A DNA stretch of 56,384 bases from Bacteroidales bacterium (GTDB taxonomy: Bacteria; Bacteroidota; Bacteroidia; Bacteroidales; P3). Position numbers and translations under genes: made by a program. The DNA is taken from the NCBI GenBank assembly GCA_017479705.1, contig JAFVCA010000052.1, positions 1 through 56,384 on the forward strand, given 5' to 3'. Numbering within the stretch: the first letter of the stretch is position 1; each line of letters begins with the position of its first letter. The notes beneath the pieces were generated by a model, which was not told where the DNA came from, made no database searches, and saw nothing but the letters and a program-made list of their open reading frames with translations. Positions 16,582 through 25,681 of the stretch are shown one piece after another.

Positions 16582-17388
16582 TCACCTCTTCCAGTATGCA
16601 GCCACAAGCCGGTTGTACACATTGGCCACAAACTTGTTGTCCTTTGCCAAGAGTTTCAGCCTGTTGCGGAGGTATTCCCTCGTGTGCAGCCAGTACCATT
16701 GTGCCAAGCTGTCGGTCCAGAGGGTATGGGCAAGGATCATGGCTTTGTCAGGGAAAGAGCCTGAGTTGATGCTCCCGACGATTTCGGCGGTGGAATGGAA
16801 GGCAAGCCGGAAGGGGCTTTCCACAATGTCGCGTGTGGCAAAGCGTCCGCCATCCCAGGCGTACCCAGTGTCGGTCAGATAGTAGATTTGCTTGAAGTCG
16901 ATGGAAAGATACGGCTCGCCAATCAACCCGTAGTCGGCGAGTGAATGGTTCTTCCACAGCAGCCGGTTGTCGTATTTGGAGGTGGAACTCCCATGCATGC
17001 ACACCGTTCGTACCGGATAGTAGGTCTGGAAGTAGGCCAGGTTGCTCTTGAATGTATCCATGGCCGTTTCCTCGTCGCCTTTGGCCACGGCCAGGTCCTC
17101 ATAGTGGTAGCCCACCTCGTGCCCCATTTCCACAATTTCTTTGATGACTTCCGGCACGTTGCTTTGCTTCACGATGCGGAAGAAATACGTTGCCCGGATG
17201 CCAAGTTCTTTTTCCACACGCGCTATGGCCAATGCGTTCCAGGCCAGCTCGTCCACATCGTGCCGCATGGTGACCGTCTTCCCTTCAAGGGGCGCGGTAA
17301 TAAATTCCTCGAACGTCTGAAACCGATAGCCGGATTGTTGCAGGGCGAGGAGCAGTTGCTTATATGCTTTCAGGGTGAAATCACGCAT
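16582..17388 (-). CDS. NodB-like polysaccharide deacetylase family protein
   Basis: A 268-residue cytoplasmic-looking protein. It has MRHDVDELAWNALAIARVEKELGIRATYFFRIV, a divergent NodB start with the metal aspartates, then MGHEVGYHYEDLA, the HxxxH-type zinc site, near residue 105, and CMHGSS further on. Members remove N- or O-acetyl groups from sugars, but in glycan loci many act on intermediates of unknown structure. ATG 17388 (MRDFTLKAYKQLL) is preferred; the 23 codons upstream overlap the previous gene and look unlike protein. It follows the hexapeptide transferase gene by 37 bases. One of four NodB-type proteins in this locus. Confidence 0.75.
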   Translation of the reverse strand: MRDFTLKAYKQLLLALQQSGYRFQTFEEFITAPLEGKTVTMRHDVDELAWNALAIARVEKELGIRATYFFRIVKQSNVPEVIKEIVEMGHEVGYHYEDLAVAKGDEETAMDTFKSNLAYFQTYYPVRTVCMHGSSTSKYDNRLLWKNHSLADYGLIGEPYLSIDFKQIYYLTDTGYAWDGGRFATRDIVESPFRLAFHSTAEIVGSINSGSFPDKAMILAHTLWTDSLAQWYWLHTREYLRNRLKLLAKDNKFVANVYNRLVAAYWKR

Positions 17389-17425
17389 AAAACTCGGTTT
17401 TGGGTTTGCACTGGTGGGGGCTTCC

Positions 17426-17962
17426 TCACACCGATGCTTTCTTGTCAAAGGGCTCAAGCAGGGGGCTCAGGTCCTTCACCACCTTGGCGGGTACACCGGC
17501 AACGAGCACGCGGGACGGCACATCCTTGGTGACGACGGCCCCTGTGGCCACAACGGATTCATCGCCGATGGTCACCCCGGGCACTATGGTTACATTGGGC
17601 ATAATCCATACCCCCTTGCCGATGGTGGTCTTTTTTATGTCGCGGGGATAGATTTTCTTCAGGATGGTGTCCGACGGGATATTGGCATGTGCGGTGATGA
17701 TGGCGCGGTCGCCGATGGACGAATAGTCGCCAATGGTAATCTGGTCCGTAAACACACGGTCGAATATCACCTCGTGGCCTATGTATACGCCTTTGCCGAT
17801 GTTCACTCCGCGCCATCGCTGCATCACCGTCCGCCACGACTTGACGGGAGTGATGAATATCAGTTTATCAAGGAAGAACCGCCATAGGAATTTGATGGCG
17901 TACCATACTTTGCCCCAGGGGCTGTCCAATCCGTAGAATTGTAACACTTCTTTTGCTGGCAT
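17426..17962 (-). CDS. Hexapeptide-repeat O-acetyltransferase
   Basis: The 178-residue protein has left-handed beta-helix repeats from about residue 54: VNIGKGVYIGHEVIF, ITIGDYSSIGDRAII, TTIGKGVWIMPNVTIVPGVTIGDESVVATGAVVTKDVP, ending in AGVPAKVV. This is the LbetaH acetyltransferase fold. A histidine in ITAHAN may be the catalytic base. The N-terminal 50 residues contain hydrophobic segments and may contact the membrane. It probably acetylates a sugar hydroxyl of the glycan from acetyl-CoA. It stands just upstream of a deacetylase gene. Confidence 0.82.
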   Translation of the reverse strand: MPAKEVLQFYGLDSPWGKVWYAIKFLWRFFLDKLIFITPVKSWRTVMQRWRGVNIGKGVYIGHEVIFDRVFTDQITIGDYSSIGDRAIITAHANIPSDTILKKIYPRDIKKTTIGKGVWIMPNVTIVPGVTIGDESVVATGAVVTKDVPSRVLVAGVPAKVVKDLSPLLEPFDKKASV

Positions 17963-18193
17963 GTTTCAATGGATATTTGATAAGAGATAAAAATGGAAGT
18001 CAAAATGGGCAATACAAAAGTGGGCAACAATACCTTTCGCCCTCTTTGATTCCCCAGTGTATCAATAAAGATCGGTAACTCTGGCTCCGCTTCTTTCTGT
18101 TTCGTCGACCCTCGTATGTGCAATCATTCGCCCATTCAAAATAGGAGAAATGTTATGGAATTGTCCCGCAGGCGACCCCGAAGGAGCGAAGCG

Positions 18194-19141
18194 TCAGGAG
18201 ACGATTGGCGCACCAGCGGTCGGCCTACTTCCCTCGTAGAGGTCCCGACAGGTGGTGAACTTGAAGCCCTTCTGTTGGAAAAACTTCAATTCCCGCTCAA
18301 ACAGCGGGAGGGCTTTTTCGCCGAGGTTCTTCACCTTCAGCCTGTGGCGCAGCACGTCGGCCAGGAGGTAGGAGATGTAGTTGTCGGTGCGGCGTTGGAT
18401 TTTGGTGGTCTCGCGGTCCTCGTCGATAAACTCGTTGGGATGGGTGAGGAAGACGAACTGGCGGCCCGTGCAGAGGGTTTCCCAGTAGAGGGCGGTACGG
18501 GTCAGGCGGTTGAGGGCGGGCGCAATGCGCATGAAGGTGCCGATATAGGGGAATCCGAAGGCGGAGATGGGCACTTCCATGATGTCCGAGTTGCCGCGTT
18601 GGAAGATGTTGTCCGGGTTGGTGAAGTAGTGTCGTCTTGGGGCAGTGAGCCAATGCAGCTTTTTCAACGCCCCGAATGAGAACATCATGTCTAACCGTTG
18701 GGACGAGACGGAGCTGTCCACCTTGAATCCCGCCTCCTGCATGATGGTGGGGAAGGTCTTGTCGACCCGCGCTGCGGGGGCCCGGAAGGAGATGACCTCT
18801 TCCCCGATGATGTCCTCCAAAATTTGTTTGGACTGCTTGAGGTGGGCGAGTTGCTGGCGGGGCGTGAGCACGTCGAAGGCTTGGTCCACCTCGTGCGTCA
18901 AGCCGTGCGAGCCGACTTCATGGCCCCGTTGGTGCGCCATTTTCACCACGTCGGGGTACAGCTGGGCAATGTGGCCGGTGTAGAAGAATGTTGCTTTGAC
19001 TTGGTATTTGTCGTACAGGTCGAGCAGCCGTGGCATTCCTTGGGTCAGGACGTATTGGCCGGTCTTGTCCCGCAGTTTGTGGTTGAGGATAGAGGTGGTC
19101 TCTACGTCGTTGGTGATCAGGCAGATTTTCTCCTTGGGCAT
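18194..19141 (-). CDS. NodB-type polysaccharide deacetylase
   Basis: The 315-residue protein carries classical carbohydrate esterase 4 motifs: TNDVE near residue 11 (metal and catalytic aspartate), RGHEVGSHGLTHE near 72 (zinc histidines) and SFRAPAARV near 118. The remainder is a family-specific C-terminal extension ending near a LTHPNEF motif with a further catalytic histidine. No signal peptide is seen, so it would act in the cytoplasm on lipid-linked or nucleotide-linked sugars. The gene is separated from its neighbours by about 230 bases downstream and 134 upstream. Confidence 0.82.
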   Translation of the reverse strand: MPKEKICLITNDVETTSILNHKLRDKTGQYVLTQGMPRLLDLYDKYQVKATFFYTGHIAQLYPDVVKMAHQRGHEVGSHGLTHEVDQAFDVLTPRQQLAHLKQSKQILEDIIGEEVISFRAPAARVDKTFPTIMQEAGFKVDSSVSSQRLDMMFSFGALKKLHWLTAPRRHYFTNPDNIFQRGNSDIMEVPISAFGFPYIGTFMRIAPALNRLTRTALYWETLCTGRQFVFLTHPNEFIDEDRETTKIQRRTDNYISYLLADVLRHRLKVKNLGEKALPLFERELKFFQQKGFKFTTCRDLYEGSRPTAGAPIVS

Positions 19142-19150
19142 GGGTCAGCG

Positions 19151-19258
19151 AAATTGAAAGGTGAAAAGCAATTGAAAGGTGAAAAATGAAAATTGAAACG
19201 GGACTCACACATTAACACATTAACGAATTAACACATTCCCACATTCACAAATTCACCG
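19151..19258. repeat. Intergenic repeat cluster
   Basis: This gap contains AATTGAAAGGTGAAAA twice, then AATGAAAATTGAAACGGG and a run of CACATTAACACATT-type units. The same words recur between many genes of the locus (20830, 24472, 26700, 27945, 29450, 32455, 36400, 41180, 46650). Confidence 0.7.
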
Positions 19259-19275
19259 TTCTGAATGGTATGTTG

Positions 19276-20298
19276 CTACAGGTTGGTGAGCAAGTCGGTG
19301 AGGGTGGCATTGATGTCGCCGGTGTGGGCGTAGTATTTCTCCCGTTTTTGTTGCCATTCGGCCTTGTGGTCCTGCGCGGCCAGTTCCTCGGCTTTTCTTA
19401 TCGCCTCAGCGGGGTCGGCAATGTTGAAGAGCATGCCGTAGGTCTCCTGGAGCATGATGAAGTTGGACATGTCGTTGGGGCCCACAAAGGAGTTGGAGCG
19501 GATGGCGGGTGTGCCTACAAGTGCGGCCTCGGTGGCCATGGTCTGTGAGTCGCCCACATAGAGGCTGGCGGCGCTGAGAACATGGTGTATGAGTGCTGCC
19601 GGGGTGGGCAGTTGGTATTTGGCAAGGTGTTCGGGGAGGGGTTTTTCCGACGAGATGTAGACGGTCATGTACTTGGAAACGGTGCGGACCAGTTCTTCTT
19701 TCTGCTGGAGTGTGAAGCCGGACCGGCCTACGTCGTGGTTGGCCTGCCAGCCCACAAAACGGAGAATGGCGTAAGGTTGGGCGAGGTTGTAGCGCTGGAG
19801 GATGGAGGGATCGGCCTGAAAGACGGTGGGGGAGAGGTAGCAGTCCTCAAAGAGACCGGGCATGCGGATATGCTTCGAGCCGTAGTCCAATTTGAACGAC
19901 TGCGCCGTGATGACTTTGGTGCAGATGGGTACCACGAAACGGTTGTTGAGCGGAATGACTTCCGAGTCGATGAAGATGATTGACTTTCGGTGCATCAGCT
20001 TGGCGGTGAAGGTGCCGTACCAGGAGCCTTTCGATACGTAGAAGTCGGGTCGGAACCGGCGCGCTATTGCCAAATAGTTCTTGATGATGGCAAAGGTGCC
20101 CAGAATCTTGGTTGTCATGCTCTTGTGGTGCTTGCCGAAGATGGTGTAGGGGACCCCTTCCTCCTCCAGCACCTTGAGCAGCACGTCTTTGTCCCGTGCA
20201 AGGACAAGGATTTCGTGGCCTTGCTTTTGCAGGGCCTGCATGATGTATTTGAATTGATAGTAATGCTTGGGATGGTTGAGCTCGAAGATATATTTCAT
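19276..20298 (-). CDS. DUF354 family protein, GT-B-like
   Basis: The 340-residue protein matches DUF354: an N-terminal KYIFELNHPKHYYQFKYIM segment, a RDKDVLLKVLEEEGVPY segment, then YAILRFVGWQANHDVG near residue 180, YISSEKPLPEHLAKY near 222, and HHVLSAASLYVGDSQTMATEAALVGTPAIR near 245. The last part resembles the nucleotide-sugar pocket of GT-B enzymes such as MurG and UDP-GlcNAc 2-epimerases. No biochemical role is established for the family; within this locus a glycosyltransferase function is the best guess. No membrane segments are seen. Confidence 0.78.
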   Translation of the reverse strand: MKYIFELNHPKHYYQFKYIMQALQKQGHEILVLARDKDVLLKVLEEEGVPYTIFGKHHKSMTTKILGTFAIIKNYLAIARRFRPDFYVSKGSWYGTFTAKLMHRKSIIFIDSEVIPLNNRFVVPICTKVITAQSFKLDYGSKHIRMPGLFEDCYLSPTVFQADPSILQRYNLAQPYAILRFVGWQANHDVGRSGFTLQQKEELVRTVSKYMTVYISSEKPLPEHLAKYQLPTPAALIHHVLSAASLYVGDSQTMATEAALVGTPAIRSNSFVGPNDMSNFIMLQETYGMLFNIADPAEAIRKAEELAAQDHKAEWQQKREKYYAHTGDINATLTDLLTNL

Positions 20299-20332
20299 AT
20301 AATCAAGAATTGAAAATCAAAACATTCGGACT

Positions 20333-20824
20333 TTAGTTATTATCCGCGGTGTAGGTTTTGACCACTTTGGCTGGCGAACCCACAGCGACGCTGTATGGAG
20401 GAACGTCGTGGGTGACAAGGCTTCCGGCCCCGACGATGGCTCCTTCGCCAATGGTGACTCCCGGCATGATGATGCTGCCGATGCCGATGTGGCAGTTGTC
20501 CTTCAGCACCACTTTGGCGGTCTTGAAAGGCCAGTTCTTGCCTTGGATGCCGGGGTAGTAGTAGTCCATATCGCGTTTGTGGCAGATGATGATGACCCCG
20601 TAGGTGATGTATACGCCGCTGCCGATTTCGATGAGTTCGGGGTTGTGGTCGTCCAGTACCACGTGGCGCGATATGTGAGTGTGCTTGCCGATCTTCACGC
20701 CCCGCAGCCGGTGGATGGCGGTGGTGAGCTGGTAGGGGAAGGTGAACATGGCAATGTCCGAGAGGGTATGTGTCCAGATGCCTTTGAGGATGGACTTCAC
20801 AGTGCGGTGTTCAACATATTCCAT
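20333..20824 (-). CDS. Hexapeptide-repeat acyltransferase
   Basis: The 163-residue left-handed beta-helix protein has repeats VKIGKHTHISRHVVL, IEIGSGVYITYGVII, NCHIGIGSIIMPGVTIGEGAIVGAGSLVTHDVP and the ending VGSPAKVV. CHKRD in the middle carries the likely catalytic histidine. It resembles serine/maltose O-acetyltransferase-like enzymes of O-antigen loci. It may acetylate the glycan or, given the acyl-activation genes elsewhere in the operon, use another acyl donor. Confidence 0.82.
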   Translation of the reverse strand: MEYVEHRTVKSILKGIWTHTLSDIAMFTFPYQLTTAIHRLRGVKIGKHTHISRHVVLDDHNPELIEIGSGVYITYGVIIICHKRDMDYYYPGIQGKNWPFKTAKVVLKDNCHIGIGSIIMPGVTIGEGAIVGAGSLVTHDVPPYSVAVGSPAKVVKTYTADNN

Positions 20825-20829
20825 CTTTC

Positions 20830-20938
20830 GAAAGTGTTAATTCGTGAATGTGTTAATCCAATTGAAAAGTGAAAATTGAAACGGGGAGCGGACATGGTTG
20901 CTGCATTTCAATTCGTAAGGTTTTCAATTTTCAATATG
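20830..20938. repeat. Intergenic repeat cluster
   Basis: The gap between the acyltransferase and opine dehydrogenase genes holds GTGAATGTGTTAATCCAATT, GAAAAGTGAAAATTGAAACG and a reversed TTTTCAATTTTCAAT, the same word set as in other gaps of this locus. It contains no open frame. Confidence 0.65.
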
Positions 20939-20948
20939 AACGTGCCTC

Positions 20949-22154
20949 TTAGTCAATGCAGTCCTCGATGGTGTGGAAGCCGTAGTAGGCGGGTATGCCT
21001 GACTTCATAGGTTCTTTCAGGTCCGGGCTGTCTATGAGCAGGTGGTTGTCGGGACCGATGATGTCTTCTTGGCGTACAAGTTGTGCCCAGCGCAGTATCT
21101 CGTCAATGGTGGGGGTTAGGATGCCCAACTGCTCGGCCATCCATTTGGCTATGCAGTTGCCGTAGTAGATGTCGTCGAGGAAAAAGCGGCTGGTGCGGTC
21201 TATCTCCCAAAGGCCGTCGCTGTTCTGAACGATGGGCGTGCCGATGGAGGTGAGGGTTTGCGAGGTGACGAAAGATTCTTTGATGTCGGTGTTGTGCGAC
21301 TGGTAGGAGAAGCGCTCCAGGGCGAGGTAGTCCATCATGTAGCGGAAGTCCTTTTCGGGATGGAGGGCTTTGATGGCGTTGCGCACCAAGGAGTATTCCG
21401 CATCCAGACTGGAGAGGAGTTGTGCCGAGAGGTCGTCATAGTCCTTGTAGAACCAGGGTACATCCTCCCTCTTTTTCCAGGTGCGGCCGTGCACTTTATA
21501 GAGGCCTAAACAGCGAGAGGTGTGGATGATTTGGTTGTCGACAGAAAGTGTGAGGGAGAGGAAGTTGCTGCATTGTTCCACTTTGCCTTTCCCGAACCAG
21601 TGGTAGCAGATGTGCTCCAGCAGTTCGTTGTTGATGGTGGGGAAGTATTCGGCGGGAGAGCAGGCGGCATAGTTGGCGGCTTTGCAGCCGTAGGTGACGC
21701 CCCTCTTGCCATATTGGATGATGCGGCAAATCCATGGGATGAGTCCGAAAGCGAAGGAGACGACATTGTCCAGCCCGTACACGGCTTTCACCTCGTCAAT
21801 CATCCAGTTCCAGCCACCCTGGCCGTAGACGGTGCCGATGAAAACGGTCTTGTCCTTGTTGATGAAGGGTGCAATGGTGTGCAGTGCCACACGGTATTTG
21901 TGAACCGGCATGCAGAAGACGATGTAGTCGGCATGGGGAATGAGGTCTTTTGGATTGTCCGAGGCGGCCTGTAGGGTTCCGGAATAGGTGCCGAGAATCT
22001 CACCTTGAGGGTTGTGCCACTCAAGGTCTATCTGGTTGTGCCATTGCGCGGGCCGGGAAGTGTAGATAGATACGTCGAAGATGGAGTCTTTGAGGAAGGG
22101 TATTAGCGTGTGGGCGCTGCTGCCGCCCCCACAGATGACAAGTTTTTTCTTCAT
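20949..22154 (-). CDS. Octopine/nopaline (opine) dehydrogenase family protein
   Basis: The 401-residue enzyme opens with a Rossmann motif KLVICGGGSSAHTLIPFL and continues with the family's alpha-helical substrate domain from about 190 onward (SNFLSLTLSVDNQIIHTSRCLGLY). Opine dehydrogenases reductively condense a 2-oxo acid such as pyruvate with the amine of an amino acid using NAD(P)H, giving N-(1-carboxyalkyl) amino acids. Bacterial O-antigens are known to carry N-(1-carboxyethyl)lysine or alanine amides, so an opine substituent on this glycan is plausible. The gene overlaps the upstream PaaK-like ligase by 4 bases, so the two are translationally coupled. Substrates cannot be read from sequence. 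Confidence 0.8.
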   Translation of the reverse strand: MKKKLVICGGGSSAHTLIPFLKDSIFDVSIYTSRPAQWHNQIDLEWHNPQGEILGTYSGTLQAASDNPKDLIPHADYIVFCMPVHKYRVALHTIAPFINKDKTVFIGTVYGQGGWNWMIDEVKAVYGLDNVVSFAFGLIPWICRIIQYGKRGVTYGCKAANYAACSPAEYFPTINNELLEHICYHWFGKGKVEQCSNFLSLTLSVDNQIIHTSRCLGLYKVHGRTWKKREDVPWFYKDYDDLSAQLLSSLDAEYSLVRNAIKALHPEKDFRYMMDYLALERFSYQSHNTDIKESFVTSQTLTSIGTPIVQNSDGLWEIDRTSRFFLDDIYYGNCIAKWMAEQLGILTPTIDEILRWAQLVRQEDIIGPDNHLLIDSPDLKEPMKSGIPAYYGFHTIEDCID

Positions 22155-23554
22155 AAGTTTGGATATTGATATTCGGATATGCAGTAGTCCTCCTTCCCAG
22201 AGGGGAGGCAGGGTATCTCGTCAACAAAGAGGAGGCTGACATCAGAGCCCTTGAAGTGGTTGCAATAGTTGTCCTTGATGTAGTTGAATTGTTCTTTGGG
22301 TTCGTCCTTCTTTTTGAGTTTGAGCAGTACGGAGATGTCGCCGTTCCGATCCTGACGGATTTGGTATTTGTCGATTTTGTTATATAGCTCTTGGTGTGCG
22401 GGAATTTGGAAGTTGAGGTTGGGGTAGAGCATGATGGGGAGCATGGTAGGTGAGATGGGGGTTCCCTGCTTGTTGTAGAGGAGGCGTCCGGCACGCCCCA
22501 TCACCTCGCCGATGAGCCGTGTGTTGCGGCCGCAGGAGCATCGCTCCTTCTTCAGGTAGGCCATGTCGCCTACATGGTAGCGCAGGAAGGGGAAGGCGTA
22601 GTTGTCCAAATCCGTGGTACAGACCTGCCCAATCTCGCCGTCGGGGAGTGGGTGGCCTTCCTTGTCCGTGATTTCTATGATGCAGGATTCTTCGGTGATG
22701 TGGAAACCTTCGTGGCAGGGACATTCGTGGGAGAGGATTCCACCGTCGCCGGCACCGTAGGCGTCGTACACCGGGGCATGGAACACCTCCTCAATCTTGC
22801 GGCGGTATTCGCCTACCAGAACCTCGCCTGTGGTCAGGATGGCCTTGATGGGGCAGAGGGGGAGGCCATGGCTTTCGATGTATCGGGCCAGAATGTAGAG
22901 CGAGGAGCCGTAGCCCCTCAGCGCCGTGGGGCGCAGCTTCATCAAGGCCTCGTAGTGGCTCTGCATACACTCGTCCGTAACATCCGCGCTGCTGAATTTA
23001 TAGTTGCGCATAATAATCCTGTCATATAGGCCTTTGAATGACAGGAGCGACTTCTTCTGATTGATGGAGTTGCCGCCGAGGGAGAAGATTTTGTCGCCGA
23101 GGTGGATGCCGTACCACTCCCACGCCCTCAGCGTGGAGGCTTTCCAGCAGCTCCATTCGCGGGCGTCGGTGCAGAAGTTGAGAGGGGTGCCTGTGCTGCC
23201 CCCTGTCGAGCTTTTCCGCAGCCGTTTGGGATCCACAGAGGTGCTGAACATCTGCTTGTAATTGTCGCGGATGGTCTGCTTGGTGAGGGGTGGCAGCACC
23301 TTCAAATCCTCGCGGCAGCGTATTTGTTCCGGTTTCACCCCGAGGCTGTCGAAGAGTTGCCTGTAGTAGGGCACCGTCTCGTAGCAGTGGTGAATGAGCT
23401 TTTGCAGCTTCGTGTTCTGCAAGGTGCGGATTTCCTCTTCGCTAAGGCGGTCTTGGCTTCGCATGCGTTTCAACTCGCGGCCTACGCAGCTGTGGTTCAC
23501 CCAGTCGCCAAGGGGGAGAAAGAGATATAAGTCAAGAATGTTATAAAGCGTCAT
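22151..23554 (-). CDS. PaaK/CapK-like adenylate-forming ligase
   Basis: The 467-residue protein belongs to the phenylacetate-CoA ligase-like branch (CapK) of adenylate-forming enzymes. The phosphate loop SSTGGSTGTP is near residue 133; YGAGDGGILSHEC near 274 and the TTDLDNYAFPFLRYHVGD motif near 337 follow, with SGKEDY near the C-terminus. CapK-like genes are common in capsule loci, but their acid substrates are mostly unknown. ATG 23554 is favoured: it overlaps the upstream glycosyltransferase stop by 14 bases, and the 44 codons beyond it are low-complexity and antisense-like. Coupling to the opine dehydrogenase suggests the ligase activates a carboxyl group that the opine product carries. 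Confidence 0.82.
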   Translation of the reverse strand: MTLYNILDLYLFLPLGDWVNHSCVGRELKRMRSQDRLSEEEIRTLQNTKLQKLIHHCYETVPYYRQLFDSLGVKPEQIRCREDLKVLPPLTKQTIRDNYKQMFSTSVDPKRLRKSSTGGSTGTPLNFCTDAREWSCWKASTLRAWEWYGIHLGDKIFSLGGNSINQKKSLLSFKGLYDRIIMRNYKFSSADVTDECMQSHYEALMKLRPTALRGYGSSLYILARYIESHGLPLCPIKAILTTGEVLVGEYRRKIEEVFHAPVYDAYGAGDGGILSHECPCHEGFHITEESCIIEITDKEGHPLPDGEIGQVCTTDLDNYAFPFLRYHVGDMAYLKKERCSCGRNTRLIGEVMGRAGRLLYNKQGTPISPTMLPIMLYPNLNFQIPAHQELYNKIDKYQIRQDRNGDISVLLKLKKKDEPKEQFNYIKDNYCNHFKGSDVSLLFVDEIPCLPSGKEDYCISEYQYPNL

Positions 23555-24470
23555 AGATTTTGATGATTTTCTGCGCAATGCTGTGTGTTGTGATGCCGTA
23601 TTCGATGATGCGCTGCCGCCCCTTGGTGCGGCGGCCGAAGTCCAGTGCCTGGCGAATGCAGGTGGCGAGGGCTGCGATGTCGCCAACAGGTGCTACGTAT
23701 GTTCCCTCAATACCGCGGGTAATCCAGCTAACGTCGCCCACATCGGTACTGACAATGGGGCAGTTGACCGACATGGCCTCTTTGATGACATTGGGAGACC
23801 CTTCCGAAACCGATGTCAGCAGCAGCACGTCCGCGGCGCATAGGTGGCGCGCCACTTCGTTGTGCGGACGGCCGTAGACCGGCAGCAGCACTGCCTTCGG
23901 GTCTTCGAGGGCGCGGACGGCCTCCTCCGCCCAGTCGAAACGTTTCTCGGGGCGGGCAGGGTCCGAGCACCATACAATGTATTTTTTTCCTCCGTCAAAG
24001 CCGCACTGCCTTCGGGCCTCGTCGTGGGGGATGATGGAAAATTGGTCCAGATTCACCCCGTTTGGGATTACGGGTAGTTGAAGACCTAACTGGTCCGCCG
24101 TGCGCTGGGACTTCACAATCGTTGCATCCCATACATGCCTGATGCAGAAGCGCACCCAACGTCTTTTGAAGTTCCTGTGGGGGAAGCTGCCCAGAATGGA
24201 GACTACCACCTTGGTGCGGGAGAAGAGCGTGGCCAGCGTGGCGAGGATGCCGCACACGGAATAATGTGCATGAACCACGTCTGGGCGTTCTTGGAGGATG
24301 ATTTTGCGCAGTTGGGGTATCGTTCGGGCGTAGGCTTTCCATCCCTTGCCGCGGACTGGGAAAAGAATCATCTCCAGCCCCTCCCGGCAAAGGGAGTCAT
24401 ACTGCGACTGGACAAAGGGGCTGACGGAGCCGACACTTTTATTGCCACTGGCCACAAAGAGAATCTTCAT
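23541..24470 (-). CDS. GT4-family glycosyltransferase
   Basis: The 309-residue GT-B retaining glycosyltransferase has PDVVHAHYSVCGILAT near 64, PVIPNGVNLDQF near 135, and the donor-site block SVSEGSPNVIKEAMSVNCPIVSTDVGDVSWI near 222. It is cytoplasmic and acts on lipid-linked glycan at the membrane face. It is shorter than the usual 350-380 because the N-terminal domain is compact. The sugar is not predictable. Its stop overlaps the start of the PaaK-like ligase. Confidence 0.88.
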   Translation of the reverse strand: MKILFVASGNKSVGSVSPFVQSQYDSLCREGLEMILFPVRGKGWKAYARTIPQLRKIILQERPDVVHAHYSVCGILATLATLFSRTKVVVSILGSFPHRNFKRRWVRFCIRHVWDATIVKSQRTADQLGLQLPVIPNGVNLDQFSIIPHDEARRQCGFDGGKKYIVWCSDPARPEKRFDWAEEAVRALEDPKAVLLPVYGRPHNEVARHLCAADVLLLTSVSEGSPNVIKEAMSVNCPIVSTDVGDVSWITRGIEGTYVAPVGDIAALATCIRQALDFGRRTKGRQRIIEYGITTHSIAQKIIKIYDAL

Positions 24471-24471
24471 A

Positions 24472-24606
24472 ATTAATAATTAGAAACAATTGAAAGTGAA
24501 AGGTGAAAAGTGAAAATTGAAAGAGGTGCACCACCGCGGGTAATAAAACTCACACATTAACACATTCCCACATTCACGCATTCACAAACGCATTCCCACA
24601 TTCAAG
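24472..24606. repeat. Intergenic repeat with GC core (inverted copy)
   Basis: Bases 24513-24555 read AAAATTGAAAGAGGTGCACC then ACCGCGGGTAATAAAACTCACAC. The reverse complement closely matches 27990-28032 and 41217-41260. Flanks are CACATTAACACATTCCCACATT units. The element is therefore present in both orientations between genes of this locus. Confidence 0.8.
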
Positions 24607-25630
24607 CATTCTTGAGGTTGTTCCAATACCACTCACAGGCGTGGGCAAAACCGTTAAGGGCATCGAATTCCGGATGGTATCCCAACACACTTTGCGCCTT
24701 TGCAATGGAAGCTTGTGAGTGGGGGATGTCGCCAGGACGGTTGTCACGGTAGGTGGGTTGGATGGAGGCAATCGTGGGGTCGAAGTGCGACAGGTTGGTT
24801 CTCAGACAGTCGAAGAGGGCGTTAAGGGTCGTGTTGCCACCAAAAGCCACATTGAAGACAGTATCGCGGGGGCTGTCGGTAGGCAGCGATTGATTGTATG
24901 CGGCAAGTTTTTGACTGAGTTCTTGCGAGGGAATAAGAGCGGCTAAACGGTTGGCTTGAATCACATTGTCGATATAGGTGAAGTCGCGCGAGTAGGTGCC
25001 GTCACCATTAATAAAGGGCGACTCGTGGTTGATAAGTGCTTTCACCCAGAGTGGGATTACCGCTGCGTAGGCTCCGTTTGGGTCCTGCCGACGGCCGAAG
25101 ACGTTGAAGTAGCGCAACCCAATGGTTTCTATGCCGTAGAGGTTTGAAAAGACATTTGCATACAGCTCGTTGACAAACTTTGTGATGGCGTAAGGTGAGA
25201 GAGGACGGCCAATAAGATGCTCCCTTTTTGGCAGCACAATGCTGTCACCGTAGGTCGAGGAGCTGGCGGCGTAGACAAAACGCCTGACACCCGCATCGCG
25301 TGCTGCGACCAGCATGTTGAGGAATCCATCTATGTTGTTGGCGTTGGTGTTGATAGGGTCGTTGATGCTGCGGGGAACGCTGCCCAGTGCAGCCTCATGC
25401 AGCACCACGTCGCAGCCCGCCACAACGTGGCGGCACGTCTCCAAGTCCCGAATATCCCCTTCAACAAAGTGGAAATTGGGAAGTGAAAGCATTGGCTCGA
25501 TATTATGTTTGAAACCCGTTGAGAGGTTGTCCAAGCAGGTTACATCGTATCCTTCTTTGGAGAAAAATTCACACAGGTTGGATCCGATAAATCCGGCGCC
25601 ACCAGTGATGGTTATTTTCGTTACTTTCAT
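24602..25630 (-). CDS. UDP-N-acetylhexosamine 4-epimerase (WbpP/Gne-like)
   Basis: The 342-residue extended SDR enzyme has the NAD motif GGAGFIGSNLC near 10, SSSTYGD with catalytic serine near 127, and catalytic YAITK near 150. The N-terminal layout and VPRSINDP segment resemble WbpP and TviC, which interconvert UDP-GlcNAc(A) and UDP-GalNAc(A). It would supply UDP-GalNAc or a related donor to the glycan. A UDP-glucose 4-epimerase role cannot be excluded. It stands alone between two repeat-bearing gaps. Confidence 0.85.
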   Translation of the reverse strand: MKVTKITITGGAGFIGSNLCEFFSKEGYDVTCLDNLSTGFKHNIEPMLSLPNFHFVEGDIRDLETCRHVVAGCDVVLHEAALGSVPRSINDPINTNANNIDGFLNMLVAARDAGVRRFVYAASSSTYGDSIVLPKREHLIGRPLSPYAITKFVNELYANVFSNLYGIETIGLRYFNVFGRRQDPNGAYAAVIPLWVKALINHESPFINGDGTYSRDFTYIDNVIQANRLAALIPSQELSQKLAAYNQSLPTDSPRDTVFNVAFGGNTTLNALFDCLRTNLSHFDPTIASIQPTYRDNRPGDIPHSQASIAKAQSVLGYHPEFDALNGFAHACEWYWNNLKNA

Positions 25631-25681
25631 ATTGTTTTACTGTGATGTTGAATGGAAATAAGCATTTGCCATTCCCCTTTT

